A DNA stretch of 64,000 nt from Desulfotomaculum nigrificans DSM 574. Its GTDB lineage: Bacteria; Bacillota; Desulfotomaculia; Desulfotomaculales; Desulfotomaculaceae. Within the stretch, counting starts at the first letter, position 1. Every line of letters starts with the position of its first letter. The notes beneath the pieces were generated by a model. That model did no database searches. It worked only from the letters and a program-made list of their open reading frames with translations, and had not been told where the DNA came from. The stretch is taken from positions 176,366 to 240,365 of the forward strand of contig NZ_KI912183.1 of the NCBI RefSeq assembly GCF_000189755.2, read 5' to 3'. This document shows, in pieces, positions 34,229 to 42,778 of the stretch. A program made the position numbers and the translations under genes.

Positions 34229-34948
34229 GTGCTGGTACCTAGATGGTTTGTTTTAAATAAGCGTAGACTTGGTCCGGTTGCCCTGGCCGGGGCATTAATT
34301 TTGCTGGTGGTGGCCGGTATTTGGTCATTTTCCGGCGAGAGTCAAGCTGATATGCAAAAGAATTTTGAAACAGCTCATCAAAACACTCTCAGCAGCCGCA
34401 GCTTTCGGTTTGCGGTTGAGTCCAAATTGTTAGGTGAAAATGAGTTTTACAGCAAAGTTGAGGGAGAAAGCGCTATGCCGGACAAAGTCCATATCAAAGG
34501 TACAGTGCTGAAGACACCGGTGGAATTTACTCAGATTAATGACAGTACTTACATCAGAGATCCTTTCTCCGGCAAATGGCTGTCTTTGCAAGGTAATAAT
34601 TTGTCTAAATGGGAGCTCTTTATGAGCGAGTTAAACCCGTTAAGTAATTTTAATTTCAAGGATATTCCGGAAATCAGGTATGTGGGTGAAGAAGAGGTAG
34701 ACGGTGAGAAGCTGTTGGCCTATGAATTAAAGCCCAATGTGGAGAATGTATTTTTAGAAAATCAATTTGATGACTTTAATTATAAGATTTGGGTTAGTAA
34801 AAGTGATTTAACCATTCGTAAAGCGCTGATTAAAGCCAGTAAGGCCGGTGATGAAAAAGGCGGGTTAGAAATTTCCATAAAGTTATGGGATTATAACCGT
34901 AGCCTGCGCATTGATGTACCCCAGGAAAGTAATGTAACCACCCAATAA
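34229..34948 (+). CDS. membrane-anchored LolA/LppX-like exported protein
   Basis: The 239-residue protein has a basic N-terminus and one hydrophobic segment (LGPVALAGALILLVVAGIWSF, residues about 14-34) without a lipobox cysteine, so it is probably anchored outside the membrane. The rest is beta-rich (FRFAVESKLLGENEFYSKVEGE, IRYVGEEEVDGEKLLAYEL, YKIWVSKSDLTIRKALIK), as in LolA/LppX/outer-membrane lipoprotein carrier folds. That is a fold guess. It starts at GTG 34229 after GGGGGGAT and is followed by an intrinsic terminator; it is a single-gene unit. Confidence 0.6.
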   Translation: MLVPRWFVLNKRRLGPVALAGALILLVVAGIWSFSGESQADMQKNFETAHQNTLSSRSFRFAVESKLLGENEFYSKVEGESAMPDKVHIKGTVLKTPVEFTQINDSTYIRDPFSGKWLSLQGNNLSKWELFMSELNPLSNFNFKDIPEIRYVGEEEVDGEKLLAYELKPNVENVFLENQFDDFNYKIWVSKSDLTIRKALIKASKAGDEKGGLEISIKLWDYNRSLRIDVPQESNVTTQ

Positions 34949-34962
34949 ATAATAGCCCTAAG

Positions 34963-34992
34963 TGTCACTCTAATTTTGGAGTGGCATTTTTT
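34963..34992 (+). terminator. intrinsic terminator
   Basis: Arms TGTCACTC (34963-34970) and GAGTGGCA (34979-34986), eight pairs with one G-T, loop 8, followed by six T. It ends the LolA/LppX-like unit, before the hpt promoter. Confidence 0.85.
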
Positions 34993-35034
34993 CGTCCATA
35001 TAGGAAAACCTAAATTAAGAATTTACCACAGCTA

Positions 35035-35064
35035 TTGACGAAAAAAGGATACTTTTGTTATGCT
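35035..35064 (+). promoter_or_regulatory. sigma-A type promoter of hpt-guaA
   Basis: TTGACG at 35035-35040 is followed after 18 bases by TATGCT (35059-35064), about 37 bases before the hpt start. It lies just after a terminator, so it is the natural promoter of the two-gene unit. Confidence 0.6.
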
Positions 35065-35100
35065 CAGTTGGTGGGCAATATATGGCAAGGAGTGAAAAAC

Positions 35101-35640
35101 ATGCATCCCCATGTGGAAAAAATACTTTTAAGCGAAGAGCAAATTAAGGAACGGGTATATCAACTGGGGCAAGAAATAACTAAGGACTATCAAGATAAAG
35201 ATATTTTAGTGGTGGGCATTCTTAAAGGAGCTATGATTTTTTTGGCCGATTTGGTACGCAACATTGAAGTGCCGACATTCTTTGATTTCATGGCGGTTTC
35301 CAGCTATGGTGCCGGCACTGTTTCTTCCGGTGCGGTTCGTATTTTGAAAGATTTGGACAAGAGTATTGAGGGTAAGCATGTTATTATTGTAGAGGATATT
35401 GTGGATACCGGGTTAACCCTGCAATATCTGGTTGAGAACATGAAGGCCCGGGGTCCCGCCAGTTTAAAAATATGTACCTTGCTGGATAAACCAAGCCGCC
35501 GTAAAGTAGATGTGACAGTGGATTATAACGGTTTTAGTATTCCCGATGAATTTGTGGTGGGCTATGGTTTAGATTTTAATGAGCGTTATCGCAACTTACC
35601 CTACATTGCTGTACTAAAACCCGAAATATACCGGGGTTAG
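35101..35640 (+). CDS. hpt: hypoxanthine phosphoribosyltransferase
   Basis: Hpt salvages hypoxanthine and guanine with PRPP to form IMP and GMP. The 179-residue protein has the PRPP-binding loop [14 protein letters not shown], the [18 protein letters not shown] segment and the catalytic-loop region [14 protein letters not shown]. The frame opens earlier, but the ATG at 35101, six bases after AAGGAGTG, gives the normal length. guaA starts 11 bases downstream, which couples salvage with GMP synthesis. Confidence 0.96.
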   Translation: MHPHVEKILLSEEQIKERVYQLGQEITKDYQDKDILVVGILKGAMIFLADLVRNIEVPTFFDFMAVSSYGAGTVSSGAVRILKDLDKSIEGKHVIIVEDIVDTGLTLQYLVENMKARGPASLKICTLLDKPSRRKVDVTVDYNGFSIPDEFVVGYGLDFNERYRNLPYIAVLKPEIYRG

Positions 35641-35651
35641 GGGGACGAGCT

Positions 35652-37193
35652 ATGTCTTTAGCAGAGCAAGAGTTAATTTTAGTTTTGGATTTCGGTGGGC
35701 AATATACTCAGTTAATTGCCCGGCGCATCCGGGATTGCAACGTCTACTGTGAGATCGAGCCCTATAACACACCGCTGCAAAAAATTAAAGATAAAAAGCC
35801 TAAGGGGATTGTCTTTTCCGGTGGCCCCTCCAGTGTTTACGGGGAGAACGCCCCCGCAGTTGATCCCGCCATTTACAACCTGGATGTGCCTATATTAGGT
35901 ATTTGCTATGGTATGCAGCTTATGACTCACCAGTTAAACGGTAAAGTAGTTCCGGCGGAGCAGCATGAATACGGGCGTACTAAGCTTAACATCAGTCGGT
36001 GTGAAAATATCCTCAAGGGGCTTGGCCCTGATGAGGAATGCTGGATGAGCCACGGCGACCGGGTGGAAGAGGCCCCGCCGGGATTTGTGGTAACCGCCAG
36101 TACCGAGCAGGCTCCGGTGGCGGCTATGGCCAATGAGGAAAGAAAACTTTATGCTGTTCAGTTTCACCCGGAGGTGGTTCATACCCCCAGGGGAATAGAA
36201 ATATTAAAGAGTTTTCTCTTTGATATTTGCGGCTGCTCCGGTTCCTGGAACATGGGTTCTTTTTTGGAAGAGGCCATCGCCGATATTAAGCGGCAGGTGG
36301 GAGATCGCCATGTGTTGTGTGCCTTAAGCGGCGGAGTGGATTCCTCTGTGGCGGCAGTTCTGGTACACCGGGCGGTAGGCGATAAATTGACCTGCGTTTT
36401 TGTGGATCACGGCCTATTAAGAAAAAACGAAGCAGCACAGGTTGTCCACACCTTCCGGAATTTGTTTAATATTAAATTAGTCCATGTGGATGCCTCTGAG
36501 CGTTTTTTAGGGAAATTAAAAGGTGTAACCGACCCCGAGGAAAAGCGAAAAATTATCGGTGCCGAGTTTATCCGTGTCTTTGAAGAGGAAGCCAGGAAGT
36601 TAGGTGATATTGATTTCCTGGTGCAGGGTACCCTATATCCCGATGTGGTGGAAAGCGGCACAGGAACAGCGGCGGTGATTAAGTCTCACCACAACGTAGG
36701 CGGTTTACCGGAGGATATGAAATTTGAGCTGGTGGAACCGCTGCGCTGGTTGTTTAAGGACGAGGTGCGCCGGTTGGGTGAGCAATTGGGCCTGCCCGAG
36801 GAAATTGTTTGGCGCCAACCCTTCCCTGGGCCAGGTTTAGCGGTGCGGATTTTGGGTGAGGTAACCAGGCATAAGCTTGATATCCTGAGAGATGCTGATT
36901 TTATCGTTACCGATGAGATTAAAAAAGCCGGTCTGGATAAAGAAATTTGGCAGTATTTTGCGGTGCTGCCGGATATGCGCACCGTGGGTGTCATGGGTGA
37001 CGGGCGTACCTATGCCTATGCTGTGGTGGTGCGGGCTGTCTACAGCCATGACGGTATGACCGCCGATTGGGCCCGCATACCTTATGAGGTGTTGGAGAAG
37101 ATCTCAGTTCGTCTGGTTAACCAGGTGCAGGAAGTTAACCGGGTGGTATACGACATCACTTCCAAGCCCCCCGGGACAATTGAGTGGGAGTAA
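35652..37193 (+). CDS. guaA: GMP synthase (glutamine-hydrolysing)
   Basis: GuaA converts XMP to GMP with glutamine and ATP. The 513-residue protein has the class I glutamine amidotransferase domain with the catalytic cysteine in GICYGMQLM, the histidine-glutamate pair in FHPEVVHT, the ATP pyrophosphatase loop [11 protein letters not shown], and the dimerisation domain ending [11 protein letters not shown] 35652 is preceded by AGGGGGACGAGCT. It shares the hpt promoter. Downstream lie the riboswitch-controlled permease and purine operon. Confidence 0.98.
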   Translation: MSLAEQELILVLDFGGQYTQLIARRIRDCNVYCEIEPYNTPLQKIKDKKPKGIVFSGGPSSVYGENAPAVDPAIYNLDVPILGICYGMQLMTHQLNGKVVPAEQHEYGRTKLNISRCENILKGLGPDEECWMSHGDRVEEAPPGFVVTASTEQAPVAAMANEERKLYAVQFHPEVVHTPRGIEILKSFLFDICGCSGSWNMGSFLEEAIADIKRQVGDRHVLCALSGGVDSSVAAVLVHRAVGDKLTCVFVDHGLLRKNEAAQVVHTFRNLFNIKLVHVDASERFLGKLKGVTDPEEKRKIIGAEFIRVFEEEARKLGDIDFLVQGTLYPDVVESGTGTAAVIKSHHNVGGLPEDMKFELVEPLRWLFKDEVRRLGEQLGLPEEIVWRQPFPGPGLAVRILGEVTRHKLDILRDADFIVTDEIKKAGLDKEIWQYFAVLPDMRTVGVMGDGRTYAYAVVVRAVYSHDGMTADWARIPYEVLEKISVRLVNQVQEVNRVVYDITSKPPGTIEWE

Positions 37194-37247
37194 AAATTCC
37201 TTCCCCAAAATTTTGTTAGATTTTATCTAAATTGCACTTTTTTCTCG

Positions 37248-37276
37248 TTGACAAAAGTTCACTGGCTTGTTAGTAT
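37248..37276 (+). promoter_or_regulatory. sigma-A promoter of the permease/purine operon
   Basis: TTGACA at 37248-37253, a 17-base spacer, and TAGTAT at 37271-37276. Transcription would start about 10 bases before the P1 stem of the riboswitch, as expected for riboswitch leaders. Confidence 0.75.
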
Positions 37277-37296
37277 GTGATTGTACAAGTTAATAG

Positions 37297-37365
37297 TTCC
37301 GTATATGCTTGAGGATATGGCTCAAGTGTCTCTACCGGGCCGCCGTAAATGGCCTGACTACGGAA
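37297..37365 (+). promoter_or_regulatory. guanine (purine) riboswitch aptamer
   Basis: P1 pairs TTCCGTA with TACGGAA. P2 pairs CTTGAG with CTCAAG around the GATATGG loop; TCTCTACC joins to P3, whose loop holds CCGTAAA; then GACTACGG closes. These are the conserved parts of the purine class (xpt type). The discriminating pyrimidine in J3/1 is C at 37358 (GACTACG), which predicts guanine or hypoxanthine rather than adenine recognition. Ligand binding would favour the terminator at 37454-37508 and lower expression of the permease and the following pur genes. Confidence 0.93.
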
Positions 37366-37453
37366 GGGAAAGTGTACCTAGGGTTCCACAGCCCGCGCGG
37401 GTTGGTTCGGTCCAAGCGGTACAGGCGTTTTACGCTACACCGATAGGGATAAA

Positions 37454-37508
37454 AGCCCAGGCGGTAGGTTTCACTTCTGAAATGAAACCTGCCGCGCTGG
37501 GCTTTTTT
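37454..37508 (+). terminator. riboswitch-controlled intrinsic terminator
   Basis: A long stem pairs AGCCCAGGCGGTAGGTTTCA with TGAAACCTGCCGCGCTGGGCT (one bulge), loop about 7 bases, followed by a T run. It lies about 90 bases after the aptamer, the right place for an OFF-switch platform. Confidence 0.88.
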
Positions 37509-37637
37509 GTCGTTGTCAGTTGTAAAACTCTGTTAATGCATGATGATTTTTCAAGCGGCAATAATACTTGGAGATGAACCGACCCAAAGGAATCACTTCC
37601 CAACGGAAAACCTATTTAGGCCAAGGAGGAAGTCGAA

Positions 37638-39014
37638 GTGCTGGAACAGTTGTTTAAACTCAAGGAGAACAAAACCAACGTAAGGACAGAGATTATAGCC
37701 GGTCTGACAACATTTATGACCATGGCCTATATCCTGTTCCTTAACCCCTCCATCTTATCCGCCACCGGGATGGATAAGAATGCTGTCTTCTTTGCCACTT
37801 GCGTTGCTGCCGGTATTGTCACCATGGCCATGGGTCTGTTTGTTAACTTCCCCATTGCGCTGGCACCAGGTATGGGTCTTAATGCCTTTTTTGCTGTAGT
37901 TGCTGCTAAGGGAGTGGGCATGCCCTGGGAGCAAGCTCTGGGCGCCGTATTTATTTCCGGTATTATCTTTATTATTTTAACTGTGACCAAGGTGCGCCAG
38001 ATCTTAGTTGTGGCTGTGCCCAATTCTTTGAAACGGGCCATCACTGTAGGTATTGGCTTATTCATTACCATCATCGGTTTGAAAAACTCAGAGCTCATGG
38101 TTGCTCTGGTAGGCCCGGTAATTCCTCCCACCATGGAAGCCTTAAAGCAGGCAAACGGAGTAGCCACTCTAAAATTTTTCGAATGGAACATTAGTCTTGG
38201 CTCATTCGTTAACCCCTCTACTTTGTTAACCTTAATTGGTCTGGCCATTACCGCTGTATTGATGGCTAACCGGGTTAAGGGAGCCATCTTAATTGGCATT
38301 CTTGCCTCCACTATTATTGGTATTCCTATGGGAGTTACCGTCATTCCTGAACATTTCAGTATCTTTGCCCTGCCTGACTTCAGCAACTTAAACGTTTTTA
38401 AACTTGATATTCCTGGCGCCCTGCATATGGGTATCTGGACCGTGGTATTCACATTTACCTTTGTGGAGTTATTTGATACCTTTGGTACCCTGGTGGGAAC
38501 CGCTGATAAGGCCGGCTTGCTGGATGAGCGGGGTCAGTCCCCGAAAATCGGTAAGGCCATGCTGGTAGATGCCCTGGGTGTTTCCTTCGGCGCCTTGATG
38601 GGCACCAGTACTGTAACTGCTTATGTGGAAAGTGCCGCCGGTATTGGTGCAGGTGGCCGCACCGGTCTAACGGCTGTTACCACCGGCGTGATGTTCCTGC
38701 TAGCCCTGGTTCTATCCCCGCTGGCTGGCTTGATCCCTGGTGCCGCCACTGCTCCGGCCCTGATCATCGTAGGGGTTTTAATGGCCTCGGCAGTACGGGA
38801 AATTGACTTTGATGACTTTACAGAAGGCTTTCCGGCTTTCTTAACCTTTGCGCTAATGCCCTTTACCTACAGTATTGCCAACGGCATTGCCGCCGGGATT
38901 GTATTCTACACCGGATTAAAAGTTCTGTCCGGTCGGGCCAAAGAAGTTCACTGGATGATGTACATCTTATTTGTTCTGGTATTGGCCCGTTATATTTTCC
39001 TGGCTACCGAATAA
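37638..39014 (+). CDS. purine (hypoxanthine/guanine) permease, NCS2 AzgA/PbuG family
   Basis: This 458-residue integral membrane protein has 12-14 hydrophobic segments and the AzgA-type marks: EIIAGLTTFMTMAYILFLNP at the N-terminus, APGMGLNAFFA, and FTFVELFDTFGTLVGTADKAGLLD in the second half. Such carriers import guanine and hypoxanthine by proton symport. The guanine riboswitch upstream supports a guanine/hypoxanthine substrate. GTG start 37638 after GGAGGAAG. purE follows in 18 bases, so it is probably the first gene of the purine operon. Confidence 0.93.
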   Translation: MLEQLFKLKENKTNVRTEIIAGLTTFMTMAYILFLNPSILSATGMDKNAVFFATCVAAGIVTMAMGLFVNFPIALAPGMGLNAFFAVVAAKGVGMPWEQALGAVFISGIIFIILTVTKVRQILVVAVPNSLKRAITVGIGLFITIIGLKNSELMVALVGPVIPPTMEALKQANGVATLKFFEWNISLGSFVNPSTLLTLIGLAITAVLMANRVKGAILIGILASTIIGIPMGVTVIPEHFSIFALPDFSNLNVFKLDIPGALHMGIWTVVFTFTFVELFDTFGTLVGTADKAGLLDERGQSPKIGKAMLVDALGVSFGALMGTSTVTAYVESAAGIGAGGRTGLTAVTTGVMFLLALVLSPLAGLIPGAATAPALIIVGVLMASAVREIDFDDFTEGFPAFLTFALMPFTYSIANGIAAGIVFYTGLKVLSGRAKEVHWMMYILFVLVLARYIFLATE

Positions 39015-39032
39015 AGCTAAGGAGGGTCGTTG

Positions 39033-39548
39033 ATGACAGCCCAAGTTGGAATTGTGCTGGGCAGTGATTCTGATCTGCCATTAATGCAAGATGCGGTTAA
39101 GATGTTAGATAAGTTAGGTATTAATTATGAAATAACAATCTCCTCAGCCCACCGGGCGCCTGATAAAACAGCTGCCTATGCCCGTACAGCTGAGGCCAGG
39201 GGACTTAAAGTAATAATTGCGGCGGCCGGTTTGGCCGCCCATTTACCCGGGGTGATAGCTGCCCATACTATTCTGCCCGTCATTGGGGTGCCGGTAAAAT
39301 CCGGTGCCTTAAACGGGGTGGATGCCCTTTATGCCATAGTGCAAATGCCGCCGGGGATACCGGTGGCCTCGGTGGCCATTAACGGAGCCAAAAATGCAGC
39401 CATTCTGGCCGCCCAAATCATTGCTGCCAGTGATAACCTGGTACGAGAAAAACTTCTCCAATTGAAAGAAGATTTGGCCCGGGAAGTGGAAGCCAGGGAT
39501 GCCAGACTAAAGGAATTAGGGGTAGCAGAGTATTTGGCTCAAAAGTAA
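39033..39548 (+). CDS. purE: N5-carboxyaminoimidazole ribonucleotide mutase PurE
   Basis: PurE converts N5-CAIR (class I) or AIR with CO2 (class II) to CAIR. The 171-residue protein has GSDSDLPLM, the SSAHRAPDK motif and AGLAAHLPGVIAAHT, the last close to the class I AGGAAHLPG pattern with leucine in place of the second glycine. PVKSGALNGVDALYAIVQMPPGIPVASVAI follows. The ATG at 39033 is placed after AAGGAGGG; a TTG lies one codon earlier. No purK gene follows: purB is next. Confidence 0.95.
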   Translation: MTAQVGIVLGSDSDLPLMQDAVKMLDKLGINYEITISSAHRAPDKTAAYARTAEARGLKVIIAAAGLAAHLPGVIAAHTILPVIGVPVKSGALNGVDALYAIVQMPPGIPVASVAINGAKNAAILAAQIIAASDNLVREKLLQLKEDLAREVEARDARLKELGVAEYLAQK

Positions 39549-39620
39549 AATATGGTAAATTATTATTGTGCCAAAATTTTTAGCACCAATAGTTTAACGA
39601 AACGGAGGCCTTTGACTTAA

Positions 39621-40913
39621 ATGATCGAACGCTACACCTTACCAGAAATGAAGCACATCTGGTCTGACCAAAACAAATTCCAAAAATGGCTGGATGTGGA
39701 GATTGCGGCCTGTGAAGCTATGGCTGAGCTGGGCCAGATCCCCCGGCAGGCTTTAGAAAATATCAAGGCCAGGGCTTCCTTTACCGTAGAGCGAATCCTG
39801 GAAATTGAGGAAGTAACCCGGCATGATGTGATAGCCTTTTTAACCTGCGTGGCTGAAAATGTGGGAGAAGACTCCAAATATATCCACATGGGTTTAACAT
39901 CTTCGGATGTGGTGGACACAGCTCAGTCCGTGCGCATGAAGGAAGCCGGTGAAATCCTCCTTAAGCGACTGGAGAAATTGCGCTCGGTACTTTTAGATAA
40001 AGCGGTGGAACACCGGCAAACCTTGATGATCGGCCGTACTCACGGTATCCATGCTGAACCCATGACCTTTGGGTTAAAAATGCTACTTTGGGTAGCGGAA
40101 ACAGAACGCAATATTGAACGCCTGCAAAAGGCTATTAAAACCATTAGCGTTGGTGCCATCTCGGGTGCTGTGGGTACCTATGCCAATATTGATCCCAAGG
40201 TTGAAGCCTATGTTTGTCGGAAACTGGGTCTCAAGCCTGCCCGGGTGTCTACCCAAATTCTCCAGCGGGATCGCCACGCCGAATATCTCACTACCATGGC
40301 TATTATTGCTTCATCATTGGATAAGTTTGCCACAGAAATTCGTAATTTGCAGCGGACCGATATATTAGAAGCCGAGGAATATTTCAATAAAGGCCAAAAG
40401 GGTTCATCCGCTATGCCTCATAAACGCAACCCCATTACGGCGGAAAATGTGTCCGGATTGGCCAGGGTGGTGCGGGCCAATGCTATGGCGGCCCTGGAGA
40501 ATGTACCCCTGTGGCATGAGCGGGATATATCCCATTCTTCCGCAGAACGAGTTATCATACCAGATAGTACCACAGCTTTGGACTTTATGCTATACCGTTT
40601 TACCGGTATTATGGAAAAACTTTTGGTTTATCCGGAAAATATGAAGCGCAACCTGGAAAAAACTCTGGGTCTGGTGTTCTCTCAGCGGGTTTTGCTGGCC
40701 CTGGTGGATAAGGGATTAACCAGGGAAAGGGCCTATGAGTTAGTTCAACGTAACGCCATGGAGGCCTGGCATTCCGGTAAGAAATTTAAAGATTTATTGC
40801 TGGCCGACCAGGATATTATGGCTCTTTTGACCCCGGAGGAACTGGCCGGACTGTTTGATTATAGCTATCACTTAAAACATATTGACGATATTTACGCTCG
40901 CTTTGGTTTATAA
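39621..40913 (+). CDS. purB: adenylosuccinate lyase
   Basis: PurB catalyses two steps: SAICAR to AICAR and adenylosuccinate to AMP. The 430-residue protein has the fumarase/lyase superfamily signature GSSAMPHKRNPITAEN, the HMGLTSSDVVDTA segment with the substrate-binding threonine-serine pair, and GRTHGIHAEPMTFG with the catalytic histidine. ATG 39621 follows GAAACGGAGG. The next gene, purC, is the enzyme that makes the first PurB substrate. Confidence 0.97.
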   Translation: MIERYTLPEMKHIWSDQNKFQKWLDVEIAACEAMAELGQIPRQALENIKARASFTVERILEIEEVTRHDVIAFLTCVAENVGEDSKYIHMGLTSSDVVDTAQSVRMKEAGEILLKRLEKLRSVLLDKAVEHRQTLMIGRTHGIHAEPMTFGLKMLLWVAETERNIERLQKAIKTISVGAISGAVGTYANIDPKVEAYVCRKLGLKPARVSTQILQRDRHAEYLTTMAIIASSLDKFATEIRNLQRTDILEAEEYFNKGQKGSSAMPHKRNPITAENVSGLARVVRANAMAALENVPLWHERDISHSSAERVIIPDSTTALDFMLYRFTGIMEKLLVYPENMKRNLEKTLGLVFSQRVLLALVDKGLTRERAYELVQRNAMEAWHSGKKFKDLLLADQDIMALLTPEELAGLFDYSYHLKHIDDIYARFGL

Positions 40914-40940
40914 ATTGAAATACAAGGGGAGGAATTCCAC

Positions 40941-41645
40941 ATGAATAAACTGGAAATGATGTATGAGGGTAAGGCCAAAAAGGTTTACCGTACTGACAAC
41001 CCTGATTATTACTGGGTGGAGTACAAAGACGATGCCACTGCTTTTAACGGGCAAAAGAAAGGTACCATTGAAAACAAAGGTGTAGTTAATAACAAGGTAT
41101 CAGCGGTGCTTTTTCAACTGATGGAAAGTAAGGGGATTCCTACCCACTTTGTGGAACTGGTTAACGACCGGGAGATGATTGTTAAAGCTCTGGATATTAT
41201 TAAGGTTGAGGTAGTGGTACGCAATATTGTGGCCGGTTCCCTGGCCAAAAGGATTGGTCTGCCGGAGGGTACTGTTCTGCCGAAAACCGTACTGGAATAT
41301 TATTATAAGGATGACGAATTAGGTGACCCATTAATTAACGACTATCACATTGCCGCCTTGGGGTTAGCCACTCCGGAGCAAATGGAGTATATTAGCACCA
41401 CTGCTTTAAAAGTAAACAATATTTTACGAGAATATCTGGCTCCGATTAACATTGACCTGGTTGACTTCAAGTTGGAATTTGGCCTCCATCATGGTCAAGT
41501 ACTGTTGGGAGACGAAATTTCCCCCGATACCTGCCGCTTCTGGGATAAAACCACCGGCGAAAAATTAGATAAGGACCGTTTCCGCCGGGATCTGGGTAAT
41601 GTAGAAGGGGCTTATCAAGAAGTGCTGCGGAGACTGCAAGCTTAG
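40941..41645 (+). CDS. purC: SAICAR synthetase
   Basis: PurC joins aspartate to CAIR with ATP. The 234-residue protein opens with [34 protein letters not shown], the family N-terminus, and continues [18 protein letters not shown] and the conserved [25 protein letters not shown] pattern. ATG 40941 follows AGGGGAGG. Downstream is an unusual 179-base gap with a large imperfect palindrome before purS. Confidence 0.97.
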   Translation: MNKLEMMYEGKAKKVYRTDNPDYYWVEYKDDATAFNGQKKGTIENKGVVNNKVSAVLFQLMESKGIPTHFVELVNDREMIVKALDIIKVEVVVRNIVAGSLAKRIGLPEGTVLPKTVLEYYYKDDELGDPLINDYHIAALGLATPEQMEYISTTALKVNNILREYLAPINIDLVDFKLEFGLHHGQVLLGDEISPDTCRFWDKTTGEKLDKDRFRRDLGNVEGAYQEVLRRLQA

Positions 41646-41654
41646 ATTGACTTA

Positions 41655-41805
41655 AGGGTATTCCTTTTTGGTCCGGTCGTTAGCCTAAGGAGCCTTTCTT
41701 AAGGTCATGTCGTTAGTATTTGGTATTCCCTTAAGGAAATTGCTTGGACTAACGATTAATGACTAACGACAGGACCCCAAAGTATTACCCCACAGTACTA
41801 ACGAC
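41655..41805. repeat. imperfect palindrome with five copies of CTAACGAC in the purC-purS gap
   Basis: Left arm AGGGTATTCC-TTTTTGGTCC-GGTCGTTAG (41655-41683) is imperfectly complementary to 41763-41793 (CTAACGAC, AGGACCCCAAAG, TATTACCCC). Inside, CTAAGGAGCCTTTCTTAAGG pairs loosely with CCTTAAGGAAATTGCTTGG. The eight-base core occurs as GTCGTTAG at 41676 and 41709 and as CTAACGA(C/T) at 41749, 41763 and 41798. No ORF of substance is inside. It may be a miniature transposable element or an RNA processing hairpin. Confidence 0.55.
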
Positions 41806-41824
41806 TAAAAAGGGAGGGTTTAGC

Positions 41825-42073
41825 GTGTTTCAAGCTAAGATTTACGTAACCCTTAGAAAAAGCGTATTGGATCCCCAGGGCACTGCGGTGCGTAAATCCT
41901 TGTATGCCCTTGGCTGGCACAACGTACCGGATGTCCGCATTGGCCGTTATATGGTGGTTGATATAGAGGCGGCCGACCGGTCCGCAGCGGAAGAACAAGT
42001 TAAAGATATGTGTGATAAGTTGCTGGTTAACCCGGTAATTGAGGATTATACTTTTGAGCTTGTGGAGGTGTAG
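41825..42073 (+). CDS. purS: phosphoribosylformylglycinamidine synthase subunit PurS
   Basis: PurS is the small dimeric subunit that bridges PurL and PurQ in Gram-positive bacteria. The 82-residue protein has AKIYVTLRKSVLDPQGTAVRKSLYALGW and VPDVRIGRYMVVDIEAAD, ending VIEDYTFELVEV, all typical. The frame runs further upstream, but the GTG at 41825 after AAGGGAGGG gives the normal length. purQ starts four bases after the stop. Confidence 0.96.
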   Translation: MFQAKIYVTLRKSVLDPQGTAVRKSLYALGWHNVPDVRIGRYMVVDIEAADRSAAEEQVKDMCDKLLVNPVIEDYTFELVEV

Positions 42074-42076
42074 AGC

Positions 42077-42778
42077 GTGAAATTTGGAGTGGTGGTTTTC
42101 CCCGGCTCCAATTGTGACGCCGACTGCCTGCACGCCATTAAAACTGTTACCGGGCAGCCGGTGGAATACATTTGGCATAAATCCGGCAGTGTTGATGGCT
42201 TCGACTGCATCGTACTGCCGGGCGGTTTTTCTTATGGCGATTACTTAAGATGCGGCGCCATCGCCCGTTTTTCGCCGGTGATGACACCCATCATTAAGTT
42301 TGCCCAAAAGGGTGGACTGGTCATAGGGATTTGTAATGGATTCCAGATCCTCACCGAGGCCGGGCTGTTACCCGGGGCGTTACACAGAAATAATAACTTA
42401 AAGTTTATATGTAAGGACAGTTTTCTGCGGGTAGAAAACAATCAGACCCCTTTTACCTGTCAAGCCGGTGCAAGAGCGGTAATTAAAGTTCCCATTGCCC
42501 ATGGTGAGGGTAACTATTATGCCGACCAGGAGACTTTAAATGCCTTAGAGGAAAATGGACAAGTTGTTTTCCGTTACTGTGATGCGAACGGCGAAATAAC
42601 CCCGGCAGCCAATCCCAATGGCTCCGTTAACAACATTGCCGGTATCTGTAATAAACAAGGCAATGTGCTGGGTATGATGCCGCACCCGGAGCGGTGTGCC
42701 GAGGCAGTTTTGGGTAATACCGACGGACAAGTTATTTTTAAATCTTTGTTAGAGTATTGGCAGAGGAGGTGTGGTTAG
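42077..42778 (+). CDS. purQ: FGAM synthase glutaminase subunit PurQ
   Basis: PurQ supplies ammonia from glutamine to PurL. The 233-residue protein has the class I amidotransferase nucleophile in [19 protein letters not shown] and the histidine-glutamate pair in [14 protein letters not shown], with [18 protein letters not shown] at the N-terminus and [16 protein letters not shown]. Start GTG 42077 is immediately after purS. Its stop overlaps the GTG of purL by one base. Confidence 0.97.
   Translation: MKFGVVVFPGSNCDADCLHAIKTVTGQPVEYIWHKSGSVDGFDCIVLPGGFSYGDYLRCGAIARFSPVMTPIIKFAQKGGLVIGICNGFQILTEAGLLPGALHRNNNLKFICKDSFLRVENNQTPFTCQAGARAVIKVPIAHGEGNYYADQETLNALEENGQVVFRYCDANGEITPAANPNGSVNNIAGICNKQGNVLGMMPHPERCAEAVLGNTDGQVIFKSLLEYWQRRCG

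Larger units (their letters stand above)
37194..37637 (+). other. 444-bp regulatory region: promoter, guanine riboswitch, terminator
   Basis: The whole gap between guaA and the permease gene is regulatory. After a short guaA tail come a promoter, the riboswitch aptamer, about 90 bases of expression platform, a strong terminator and a 110-base leader with the GGAGGAAG ribosome site. No protein-coding content is supported. The parts are annotated separately. Confidence 0.85.
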
